Shown: piece after piece, positions 42,127 to 52,255 of the stretch
How positions within the stretch are numbered: position 1 is the first letter of the stretch
Layout of the letters: each line of letters opens with the position of its first letter
Origin: JAPPLB01 sp965206655
GTDB taxonomy: Bacteria; Acidobacteriota; Terriglobia; Bryobacterales; UBA6623
Length of the DNA: 64,000 nt
Assembly: GCA_965206655.1 (NCBI GenBank)
Contig: CBDBKC010000027.1
Location: 114,379 to 178,378, forward strand
Direction: 5' to 3'
The notes under the pieces: generated by a model
Databases searched by the model: none
Told to the model about the DNA's origin: nothing
The model's input: only the letters and a program-made list of their open reading frames with translations
Made by a program: the position numbers and the translations under genes

Positions 42127-42728
42127 ACCACCGCCTGAAAGGCGGTGGGTTCATTTACGACTGAAAGTCGGCTTGCGGCTGAAGCCGCCTGAAGAAGCCC
42201 CGGCTCAGAGCCGGCTCAAGGCTTGGTGGGCGTTGTGATCTTGAAGCCCTGGTCGTCTTCGTCCCATTGCTGCCTCTCAATGTAATTCTTAATCGTTTCC
42301 TCGTCCACTGCGCCCACCGTCGCGCAGAAATATCCCCGCGCCCACAGGTATTGCCCCCAGTATCGCTTCCGCAATTCCCCAAACTCATCTTGCAGCCGTC
42401 GCGACGACCTGCCTTTCACATACTGCACCAGCTTCGACGGCGCCAACTGTGGCGGTGCCGATACCAATACATGCACATGATCCGGCGACACAGCGCCCCG
42501 AATCACCACCACTTCTCGCGCTTGACAGCTCTGCCGGATCAGATCCCGTGTCCGCTCCGCCACCCTGCCCCGCAAGACTTTGTAGCGATATTTCGTGATC
42601 CAGACCAAGTGATACTTGATGTCGTAGACTGCATGCGCCCCTCGCCGATATTCGCCCATCTCCCTATTGTCATCCAGACCCGCTCGAAGCTGACCGCCTG
42701 AAAGGCGGTGGGTTTAGACCTGGTGATG
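42127..42728 (-). mobile_element. IS200/IS605-type element (about 602 bp)
   Basis: It contains a single Y1 transposase gene. Both ends carry the same hairpin-forming sequence (CCGCCTGAAAGGCGG followed by TGGGTT), as the subterminal stems of IS200 elements do. The 10-bp GAACTAAACA lies immediately outside each side (42117-42126 and 42729-42738). Members of this family normally make no target duplication, so part of one copy may belong to the element end. Exact limits are therefore uncertain by up to 10 bp. It splits the winged-helix/PD40 gene. Confidence 0.85.
42216..42659 (-). CDS. tnpA: IS200-type Y1 transposase TnpA
   Basis: 147 residues, the usual size. YDIKYHLVWITKYRYKVLRG opens the fold. 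The HUH pair is in SPDHVHVLVSAPP, and PSKLVQYVKGRSSRRLQDEF and YWGQYLWARGYFCATVGAVDEETIKNYIERQ complete the family pattern; the tyrosine in the last segment is the likely nucleophile. It cuts and rejoins single-stranded DNA at the hairpin ends. No TnpB companion is present, so this is the IS200 rather than the IS605 arrangement. The frame is intact, so the element may be active. Confidence 0.93.
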   Translation of the reverse strand: MGEYRRGAHAVYDIKYHLVWITKYRYKVLRGRVAERTRDLIRQSCQAREVVVIRGAVSPDHVHVLVSAPPQLAPSKLVQYVKGRSSRRLQDEFGELRKRYWGQYLWARGYFCATVGAVDEETIKNYIERQQWDEDDQGFKITTPTKP

Positions 42729-44314
42729 GAACTAAACAGCAATTCCGAACCCGACGGTGACCAGTGAGAAGACACGGCTGTGTCGCCGCTGGAGAAGGTG
42801 ATCCGAGTCTTGACGGGACGTTCGACCTCATGAACCCAGATTTCGTTCCGATCCGTTTCGGCGGCTGTCACCGCAACACGGGTCTCGTCGGGTGAAAGAT
42901 CTATATTGCGGATTCCGTTTTGAGGCTGGCCCACAGTTCCCAGCTTTCGTCCCTCTCGATCCATCCAAACCAGTTCTCGTCCTTCACCGGCGACGCCAAA
43001 GTCGACATAGACCAAGGTTCCGTCATCGGCTACGCTCGGGAACCCTGCATTCCGCGCAATCGGGAACGCTTCCCCGGTCGGCTGCAGGGTCCGGATCGAA
43101 AAAGGCAGCGCCCACAGCCCGCCCTCTGTGTAATTCGTCTGGTACACGATGTGGCCGCTCCGCGAGTAGCGGGGGAAATGTCCAGTACCCAGAACCTGCC
43201 GCTCGCCGGTTTCCAAGTTTTGGACGACGATCTCCACGTCGGAGGGCGAGCCCTCTGCGAACACGACACTCCGCGCGGCCGCTCCGGAAGGAAGAAACTC
43301 AGGGCTGATCGCCCGCTGCCCCTTTTCCGACGCTTCCTGCTTGAAGAGGAGTTCAGGGCTTCCCCCGCGAGCCGGCACTTCGTAGAGCTTCAACGGTGCA
43401 TCCGATGCGAACACGATCGAGTCGCCATCCGTATTCCAGGAGCCCCCGAAATACACCCCACTTGGCAACTCACAAAGGGTGATCGTACCCGCCCCTTCGA
43501 TAGAGATTTTCTTGAGCTCCTGGTCCGTGCCGAACCCGATCGATTCGCTGTCGGGCGACCAGAAAGGGAACTGTGCGTTCTCGGTCCCCGTGATCTCACG
43601 GGCCGGCTCGTTGGCCAAGTCGCGGATCCACACCGTTCGCGCATCGCCTGCCACGAAAGCGACATATCTGCCGTTGGGTGACACAGCGAGGTGCGCGGCA
43701 TTCCACTGTCGAATGAGCCTCTCGGGCGGTGTGAACGACAACTTGCGCAGCGGCATCGCATCGGTGGCCGAGGGTTGGTCGAGCCACTGAAATACCAAAA
43801 GTCCCATCACCAGAAGCGAGACGGTCACCGCCGCAGTAAAGCCGATACGCAGCAGCCGATTCTGCTGCTCGAGCTTGTGACTCGCGGATAAGCGACCATC
43901 TCCCGGAGGATCGGCTGCAACCCCTGAACTCCCTTGCCGGCCAGGCGCCGATCCACCGACAGACTCGATCGAAGCTAGAAAGCGATACCCGCGCCGAGGC
44001 AACGTCTCAATAAATCGCGGGCTCGACGCCGAATCGCCCAGCGCGTCGCGCAGCTTGCTGGCTGCCGTGTTCAGACTGCGGTCGAAATCAACATACGTGT
44101 CGCCAGGCCAGAGCTTGTGCTTCAGCTCCTCCCGAGTAACGACTTCTCCCGGCTTCTCGACCAACGCCGCGAGCAACTGAAACGGCTGCTCTTGGACGCG
44201 GACCTTGCGGCCGCTTTTGCGTAGCTCGCCCGCGGCGAGGTCCAGCTCGAAGGTACCGAACCGGAGGACTCTCGAATTTGCGGTTGGGGCGGTCATGGGC
44301 CGGTTTCGCGGCAA
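42539..44314 (-). CDS. Winged-helix/PD40 membrane sensor, N-terminal part, cut by IS200
   Basis: 591 residues as it stands; the last 50 or so, after LLFSS, read into the IS200 element. Residues about 15-115 form an OmpR/PhoB-type winged helix (FGTFELDLAAGELRKSGRKVRVQEQPFQLLAALVEKPGEVVTREEL, then DRSLNTAASKLRDALGD and IETLPRRGYRFLA). A linker and one membrane helix (FTAAVTVSLLVMGLLVFQWL) follow, then PD40 blades (LAVSPNGRYVAFVAGDARTVWIRDL, WSPDSESIGFG, LSPDETRVAVTA). This is the CadC-like design in which a membrane-anchored DNA-binding protein senses the periplasm. The propeller is closely related to that of the kinase at 13104-15920. The promoter region also carries an IS1595 copy 62 bp above the start. 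Confidence 0.88.
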   Translation of the reverse strand: MPRNRPMTAPTANSRVLRFGTFELDLAAGELRKSGRKVRVQEQPFQLLAALVEKPGEVVTREELKHKLWPGDTYVDFDRSLNTAASKLRDALGDSASSPRFIETLPRRGYRFLASIESVGGSAPGRQGSSGVAADPPGDGRLSASHKLEQQNRLLRIGFTAAVTVSLLVMGLLVFQWLDQPSATDAMPLRKLSFTPPERLIRQWNAAHLAVSPNGRYVAFVAGDARTVWIRDLANEPAREITGTENAQFPFWSPDSESIGFGTDQELKKISIEGAGTITLCELPSGVYFGGSWNTDGDSIVFASDAPLKLYEVPARGGSPELLFKQEASEKGQRAISPEFLPSGAAARSVVFAEGSPSDVEIVVQNLETGERQVLGTGHFPRYSRSGHIVYQTNYTEGGLWALPFSIRTLQPTGEAFPIARNAGFPSVADDGTLVYVDFGVAGEGRELVWMDREGRKLGTVGQPQNGIRNIDLSPDETRVAVTAAETDRNEIWVHEVERPVKTRITFSSGDTAVSSHWSPSGSELLFSSITRSKPTAFQAVSFERVWMTIGRWANIGEGRMQSTTSSITWSGSRNIATKSCGAGWRSGHGI

Positions 44315-44383
44315 GTAGTCTTAACCGGGAGCGACGGGCCGATTATACCATCGAAACCGGCGTTCTGAACCTTAATTCTACCG

Positions 44384-45419
44384 GGTGGGGTATCCACTTG
44401 ACTCAGGTGACCCCAAGATGTAGTATGCGGCCTCGTGGAGGATTACCCGCGCGATCTGCTCGAGTTCGAGGCGCGCTTCGCCACCGAAGAGGCCTGTCGC
44501 GGACTATCTGGTCGCGCTGCGCTGGCGGGACGGGTTCCGTTGCCCCAACTGTGGGCTTGAGCGAGCTTGGCCGGTGCGCAAAGTATGGTTCGAATGTGCT
44601 GCCTGCGGTCGCCAAACGTCCGTCACGGCCGGTACGATCTTTCAGGACACACGCAAGCCGTTGCGGCTTTGGTTCCGAGCAATGTGGCACGTCGTCTCGC
44701 AGAAGAACGGAGTCAGCGCCTTGGGTTTGCAACGCGTTCTGGGACTGGGCAGCTACCAAACCGCCTGGGCTTGGATGCACAAGCTGCGGCGGGCGATGGT
44801 GCGGCCGGGGCGCGAGCGTTTGACGGGCGTCGTCGAGGTGGATGAGACCTACTGGGGCGCGGAGGAGGAGGGCGTTCGCGGCCGCCAGATCGAGCGTAAA
44901 GGATTGATTGCAGTAGCCGCCGGAGGAGAGAGGCAGCGGGCTGGGGCGGATCCGTATGCAGCGCCTGCGCAACGCCTCGGCGGCCAGCTTGATGCCCTTC
45001 GTGGAGGAGTCGATCGAGCCAGGCAGCGTGGTTCGCACCGATGGCTGGCTGGGCTACGAGCCACTCGAGAAGAAGGGCTATCGGCACCACATCGTCTTCC
45101 TCAAGGGTCGCCGCGAGCAGGCGTCGGAATTGCTTCCGCTGGTGCACAAAGCGATCTCGCTGCTCAAGCGCTGGTTGCTGGGTACGCATCAAGGGGCGGT
45201 CAGCCACGAGCATTTGGACTACTATCTGGACGAATTCGTCTTCCGGTTCAACCGGCGCAGCTCACGTAGCCGGGGCAAGCTGTTCTACAGGCTGGTTCAG
45301 CAAGCGGTCGCTGTGGAGCCGACGCCGTATCGCTCGATCATCGCCCACTGGGACGCCGAGCCGTTCTGAACCCCAAACACAAGATGTTGGGGTCACCTGA
45401 GTCAAGTGGATACCCCACC
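44384..45419 (+). mobile_element. IS1595-type insertion sequence (1036 bp)
   Basis: Terminal inverted repeats of about 33 bp are perfect; each begins GGTGGGGTATCCACTTGACT and continues through CAGGTGACCCCAA. An 8-bp direct repeat TTCTACCG flanks it at 44376-44383 and 45420-45427. The only gene is an IS1595-like transposase broken by two single-base shifts. The element sits between the winged-helix/PD40 gene (start at 44314) and a protease gene and may have displaced the promoter of the former. Confidence 0.92.
44435..45369 (+). pseudogene. Frameshifted IS1595-type transposase
   Basis: Three consecutive frames together make one IS1595-like protein. The first (GTG at 44435) gives EDYPRDLLEFEARFATEEACR. 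After an extra G near 44501 comes DYLVALRWRDGFRCPNCGLERAW..CAACGRQTSVTAGTIFQ, a zinc ribbon with paired CxxC motifs, then GVVEVDETYWG with the first catalytic Asp and Glu. After another extra G near 44921 comes IEPGSVVRTDGWLGYEPLEKKGYRHHI (second Asp) and a C-terminal YYLDEFVFRFNRR (the N or E/H-type region). Deleting one G at each site restores the protein. Neither site is a slippery heptamer, so it is probably a pseudogene, or the bases are sequencing errors. Confidence 0.85.
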
Positions 45420-45568
45420 TTCTACCGTTAAGGATAGACCGTAAATCTCTTGTTATCAGCTAATTACTGCTTAACACACAGATCGTCGACCTCAACCGTT
45501 CTTTAAGCCGCAGGTGTCTGGTCCTACCACCTGATCCGGCGCAAACTCGGCCTCATATTCCGACACCC

Positions 45569-45576
45569 GGAGGTGA
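45569..45576 (+). promoter_or_regulatory. Ribosome site that decides the protease start
   Basis: GGAGGTGA, a full anti-16S match, lies 5 nt before the GTG at 45582. It overlaps an alternative in-frame GTG at 45573, which makes the later start preferable. Confidence 0.65.
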
Positions 45577-45581
45577 GAGCC

Positions 45582-46259
45582 GTGACCAAACTTTTCCGAA
45601 ACGCTTCTTCGATAGCCATGATCCTGAACCTGACCCTGCCCCTCGTTGCCAAGAGCAAGGTAGCCCCAACCCCCGAGCCAGCCCTCAATATTAACGTCCG
45701 GGTCTACAACTACGCGGGGGTCACGAGCGGAATCCTTGCCAAGGCGCAAAGCGAATCCGAGCGCATCTTCCGCCGAGCCGGCATCGAGACCAACTGGCTC
45801 GGTTGTGCTATCCCTGGTCGAGAAATTGAGACCAAGCTGTCGTGCAAAGCCAAGCCGGAAGCGACCGACATTCAGGTCCGCATCCTGCCCCGAAAGATGG
45901 CGCAAGGGCTCATGAAGCATCACAGCGAGTTCGGCTTGGCGTTCACCGCGGCCGGCGACGGCTTAGGGTCGAACGCCAGCATCTTCTACCACCGTGTAGA
46001 GGAGCTCTCCGAGCGGCGGCACACATCCCAGCCATTACTGCTGGGTCACCTGATCGCGCACGAGATCGGCCACCTTCTGCTCGGCTCGAATAGCCACTCG
46101 CGGAGCGGCATCATGCACGTTCCGTGGGATCGCAGTCAGGTCGAGCGGGCCTCACTGGGAACGCTCCTGTTCACGAAACGGGAGGCGGAGAAAATGTGTG
46201 GCCAGGTATCCCGACGGTTAGGGACCGAGGAGGGCAGTCTGGCCCTCCTCAACCGCTAG
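45582..46259 (+). CDS. Secreted zincin-like metalloprotease family protein
   Basis: 225 residues from the GTG at 45582. A hydrophobic N-terminus (ASSIAMILNLTLPLVA) suggests export. INVRVYNYAGVTSGILAKAQSESERIFRRAGIETNWLGC is the conserved start of a small acidobacterial zincin family. The zinc motif is HEIGHLLLGSNSHSRSGIMH (HExxH at about 160-164), with a third histidine after GSNS and a Met-turn-like GIM, as in metzincins. Substrate unknown. It stands alone between the IS1595 element and a convergent ankyrin gene. Confidence 0.75.
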   Translation: MTKLFRNASSIAMILNLTLPLVAKSKVAPTPEPALNINVRVYNYAGVTSGILAKAQSESERIFRRAGIETNWLGCAIPGREIETKLSCKAKPEATDIQVRILPRKMAQGLMKHHSEFGLAFTAAGDGLGSNASIFYHRVEELSERRHTSQPLLLGHLIAHEIGHLLLGSNSHSRSGIMHVPWDRSQVERASLGTLLFTKREAEKMCGQVSRRLGTEEGSLALLNR

Positions 46260-46278
46260 AACCAGGCTGCCCTGGAGC

Positions 46279-48540
46279 CTAACGGCGACTCAGCCGTTCC
46301 GGCTCTACCGCGAGTGATAGCGCCATGGATGCCCAGCTTGTTCCCGCCGCGGAGATCCACTGGTCAGGGCCGTAAGGGAAGCCGCTTTCAAAGTACGGCT
46401 GCACAGGAAACGAGCGTGTCTTCACGTGCCACGACCCGTCCGACGCCTGTGTACGGAGCAGGTAACGTATTCCCTTCTGATAGACGTCGTGCTCGGTTTT
46501 CATCTTGCCGCCTAGATGCAGCGCATAGAGGGCCTCGCCTGTGGCATAGGAATCACTTCCCATGGTCGGCAGTTGGGACCACCCGCCGTCATTGCGTTGC
46601 TTCTTCGCCAGACCGTGCGCTGCCTTCTTGATGACGGCCCCATCGGCTCCCGCCCAGTTCAGCCCGAGCAGGTGAAAAGCACGTTCCTGCGTCGTCACGG
46701 GCTGGGCGGACTTGAGCCAGGCAGCGGCTCGGGCGAGACGTTCTTCTGTGTCTTTTTTCTCTGTGGCGGGCGAATAGTGTCGCAGCGCCTTGATCACCAT
46801 CGCGGTGGTGATGTAGGCGTCGTAGGTCAGCGGCGGGCGGTTGCCCGTAGTCGACCAGTGCCCGTCGGGTGACTGGTGCAACTTGAGATAGTGAACAAGC
46901 GAGTCGGTGTACTCGTCGGCGGGCCGGCGGTTGGCTGCGAAGCCGAACATCTCGTAACCGATACTATTGGGACTGAACGCCGCCAGATTCATCGTGCGTT
47001 CGGGGCTTCGCTCGAGCAACTCCAACGGAATCTGCGTCAGCTTCTTCGGGGCCGGGATGCCGCGCTCACGGGCCAAAGCCACGGCCGCGGACGGCAGGTA
47101 CTGGTTGTGGCACGAATTGCAGCCTCCCTTTCTGACGAACTGTGGACTCTGCTTCTCAAGCAGCGCGATGGCCTTCTTCACGGCGTCGGGGATGGATTGC
47201 TCGCCGGAGGAAAGAGTTACGTCGACGGCAATGCCTCCGCTCAGGCGTTGCTTCTCTGAAACACCCAGCAGGCGGGCCACCTCGTTGTCGCCGCGCTTGC
47301 CTGCGAGAGTCCGAGGAGTTTCGCCCTCTCCGCTGACGTCGGTGGAGGCGCCTTTGTCGAGCAGCGTCTTTACGATGCCGGCGGGCGCCGCCTCGGAGTA
47401 GGCCGCCCACATCAAGGGTGAGTAGCCTCGGTAGTCCTGCCCGTCCGGCGCGGCCCCGTGCTTGAGTAAGGCATTCACAATGTCCACCGCTCCCTGCTGC
47501 GCAGCCATGCCAAGGGCTGTCTGATTACGCTTCGTCCGTGCCTTGACGTCGGTGCCATTCTCAATCAGCAAACGGACGGCCTCGAGGTTGCGGCTGCGCG
47601 CCGCGTCCGTCAGTGCGCCGGCGCCGCTGCTGCTTAGCGCTGTTGCGTCGGCTTTCTTGCCGAGCAGGAGTTTCATTGCTGCGACATCTCCGTCGCGCGA
47701 GGCCGCCATCAACGGCGTGCGGCCGTTCATGGTTGCAATATTGGGATCGGCTCCTTTATCGAGGAGCAGCCGCAGGACCGAGTGGCTGTCGCGGCGGCGG
47801 GAAGCGAGGTAAAGCGGTGTACTGCCGTTCTGGGTCCTACTGTTGATTTCCGCGCCCCGTTCGAGCAACAGGCGGGTTTTCTCATCGCTCCGTAAGGCCC
47901 AGTGCAGAGGCGTCCCATCCAGCCGGTTTTTGGCGTTGACATCCGCGCCGCTGTCGAGCAAGAGCTTGAGCGTCCTGAGATCCCCGAAGCCGGCGGCATG
48001 GTGCAGGGGAGTGGAGCCGCTGTTGTCTTTGCCTTTGACGAGTTTGGGATCCTTGCGCAGGAGCTCTTTCACAGCCTCGAACTCTTGGGTCCGTACGACC
48101 GCGATCAGCGCCTGGAGCCTGGGATCGAGAGGTTTTTGAGGTTCCTGCGGTTCAAGCTCAATGTCACCCCATTCCGCTCCTTGATCGATCCAGGCGCGCA
48201 GCATTCCGATGTCTTCCGCCGCTAACGCACCGGTCGGCGGCATCTGCATCCCGCCATCTCCGCTCACGAGCCGTAGGATCAGCTTGCTCTCGGCGCTTTT
48301 GCCCGCCACGATGACCGGACCGTAGTCGCCACCGCGCAACGCATTCTGCCGCTTGTCGAGGCGAAGTCCTGACTGTTGCTGTTTCGTGCCGTGGCAGGCG
48401 TGACACTTCGTGGCCAGAATCGGCTTGACGTGTTGATCGAAGTCCACCTGCATGTCAGCGGGAGGTGGTAGCTCGTTGCCGAAGAGCGCCGGCTGCGGCA
48501 GGCCTAAGCAGAAGAAAAGAGTGACTGCGGTTGCTCTCAT
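46279..48540 (-). CDS. Cytochrome c-ankyrin-terpene-cyclase-like toroid protein
   Basis: 753 residues from the ATG at 48540, which has AAGGA upstream and a fitting signal peptide (ATAVTLFFCLGLPQPALFG). A planctomycete-type cytochrome c domain (CHACH at 46-50, LRGGDYGPVIVAGK, MQMPP) is followed by about eight ankyrin repeats at roughly residues 140-430 (GSTPLHHAAGFGDLRTLKLLLDSGADVNAK and so on). A second haem motif, CNSCH, occurs near 470. The last 250 residues have QW-like repeats of an alpha/alpha toroid (SPDGHWSTTGNRPP, NDGGWSQLPTMGSDSYATGEAL, ASDGSWHVKTRSF), as in squalene-hopene cyclase and prenyltransferase folds. Probably periplasmic; role unknown. Confidence 0.85.
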   Translation of the reverse strand: MRATAVTLFFCLGLPQPALFGNELPPPADMQVDFDQHVKPILATKCHACHGTKQQQSGLRLDKRQNALRGGDYGPVIVAGKSAESKLILRLVSGDGGMQMPPTGALAAEDIGMLRAWIDQGAEWGDIELEPQEPQKPLDPRLQALIAVVRTQEFEAVKELLRKDPKLVKGKDNSGSTPLHHAAGFGDLRTLKLLLDSGADVNAKNRLDGTPLHWALRSDEKTRLLLERGAEINSRTQNGSTPLYLASRRRDSHSVLRLLLDKGADPNIATMNGRTPLMAASRDGDVAAMKLLLGKKADATALSSSGAGALTDAARSRNLEAVRLLIENGTDVKARTKRNQTALGMAAQQGAVDIVNALLKHGAAPDGQDYRGYSPLMWAAYSEAAPAGIVKTLLDKGASTDVSGEGETPRTLAGKRGDNEVARLLGVSEKQRLSGGIAVDVTLSSGEQSIPDAVKKAIALLEKQSPQFVRKGGCNSCHNQYLPSAAVALARERGIPAPKKLTQIPLELLERSPERTMNLAAFSPNSIGYEMFGFAANRRPADEYTDSLVHYLKLHQSPDGHWSTTGNRPPLTYDAYITTAMVIKALRHYSPATEKKDTEERLARAAAWLKSAQPVTTQERAFHLLGLNWAGADGAVIKKAAHGLAKKQRNDGGWSQLPTMGSDSYATGEALYALHLGGKMKTEHDVYQKGIRYLLRTQASDGSWHVKTRSFPVQPYFESGFPYGPDQWISAAGTSWASMALSLAVEPERLSRR

Positions 48541-48819
48541 TGTTCGATCCTTCCCGTAGTGTCTTGCGACCACTGTTGGGCTTACGGCTACGAGCTCGTC
48601 GGGAATCTTAGATTTCGGTCCCTTTTGGCGTCATTGTACTCGCGCATCGCGCGGCGCACAACAGTATTCGTTTAAGGCCGTTCCGACCGATGAGTTATCT
48701 CCCGGATTCTCGGCCGGGGCTCAGAGTCAGGCCTGCGTTTCTCATCCCAGAGGCGCTGTGATATCTCAATCGAGCGATACAGAACGGAACGTGATTACCA
48801 CTATCGTTACGCGGCGTTA
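48541..48819. other. Non-coding stretch between the tautomerase and ankyrin genes
   Basis: 279 bp upstream of the ankyrin gene start. It should hold that gene's promoter. No repeat, RNA or convincing small gene is seen. Confidence 0.4.
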
Positions 48820-49008
48820 TTACTCGGGTGTTCCCTTCGGCTCGCCCGCTACGGCGAAGTGCGATGGGTGGATTTCCCGGATGATCACTCGCACGCGCTC
48901 GGGGGCAACATCAAGAGTGCGGACCGTGGCGTCGGTTAGTTCTTTGATGAGCGCTTTTTTCTTCTCGTAGGGGCGGCCTTCAAGCAGAGTGACATCAAGG
49001 ATCGGCAT
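48820..49008 (-). CDS. 4-oxalocrotonate tautomerase-family protein
   Basis: 62 residues from the ATG at 49008, placed so that the mature protein starts with the catalytic Pro-1 (PILDVTLLEGRPYEKKKALIKELTDATVRTLDVAPERVRVIIREI). It is the short 4-OT subunit type. A longer in-frame start would bury the proline and abolish the typical active site. Such enzymes move protons on keto-enol substrates as oligomers; the substrate is unknown. The 42-bp gap to the divergent hemerythrin gene must contain both promoters. Confidence 0.88.
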   Translation of the reverse strand: MPILDVTLLEGRPYEKKKALIKELTDATVRTLDVAPERVRVIIREIHPSHFAVAGEPKGTPE

Positions 49009-49050
49009 AGGGCCGAATTGTAGCAGGGATTTGGTCCTTAGAATGAAGGG

Positions 49051-49536
49051 ATGTTGCGTGACCCGAGCCTGATCCCTCTCTCTCACCAACATCAGCACGG
49101 ACTGGCCCTGACAGTGCTGATCGATCGCGGCTTGAAAGCCGAGCCAACCCCTGAGAAAGCGCTCGAACTCGCGGACAAGGTGGCGCGCATGGCGGATGTG
49201 GAGCTACTCGGACACTTCCAGGTGGAGGAGAGGGTGCTCTTCCCGGCTGTGCGGGCGCGGCTGGACTCCGACGCGGTGGTCGACGAACTGATTGAGCAGC
49301 ACCGCGCGTTGGAGAGTTTGATCGAGCGGGTTGCGGCGGCTTCCCATGGCGAGCTGATCGGGCTGCTGACGGAGTTTGGGGAGCTGCTGCATAGCCATAT
49401 CCGGATCGAAGAGCGACAGCTTTTTCAGGAGATCCAGACAAAGCTGGATGAAGGTGAGCTGGCGGCGCTGGGGAAAGATGTTGACGCCAACGTCCAGAAG
49501 GTGTGTCCGGTGACGGAGAGGTTGCCTTGGCAGTGA
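49051..49536 (+). CDS. Hemerythrin HHE-domain protein
   Basis: 161 residues forming a four-helix bundle. Likely iron ligands are in LSHQHQHGLAL, the helix LGHFQVEERVLFPAV, EQHRALESLIERV and LHSHIRIEERQLFQEIQ (HxxxE patterns). Single-domain bacterial hemerythrins bind a di-iron centre and sense or store oxygen or nitric oxide, or help repair iron-sulfur proteins. No fused domain. It is followed 64 bp later by the DUF1549 gene. Confidence 0.88.
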   Translation: MLRDPSLIPLSHQHQHGLALTVLIDRGLKAEPTPEKALELADKVARMADVELLGHFQVEERVLFPAVRARLDSDAVVDELIEQHRALESLIERVAAASHGELIGLLTEFGELLHSHIRIEERQLFQEIQTKLDEGELAALGKDVDANVQKVCPVTERLPWQ

Positions 49537-49600
49537 ATCTGAAGTCGCGCGAAGGCACATTGACAGCACAGAATCACCCCCGTACACTTGCCTCCAGAGA

Positions 49601-52238
<2,638 letters not shown>

Positions 52239-52255
<17 letters not shown>

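Noticed and set aside
42127..42215. Read-through ends of the split sensor inside the IS200 element as native protein
   Set aside because: The residues come from the element hairpins (for example PPPFRRW and KPTAFQAV) and vanish when the ancestral frame is rebuilt.
44480..44930. Programmed frameshifting in the IS1595 transposase
   Set aside because: The two shift sites lack a slippery heptamer or A-run, and two shifts in one gene would be exceptional; decay or base errors are simpler.
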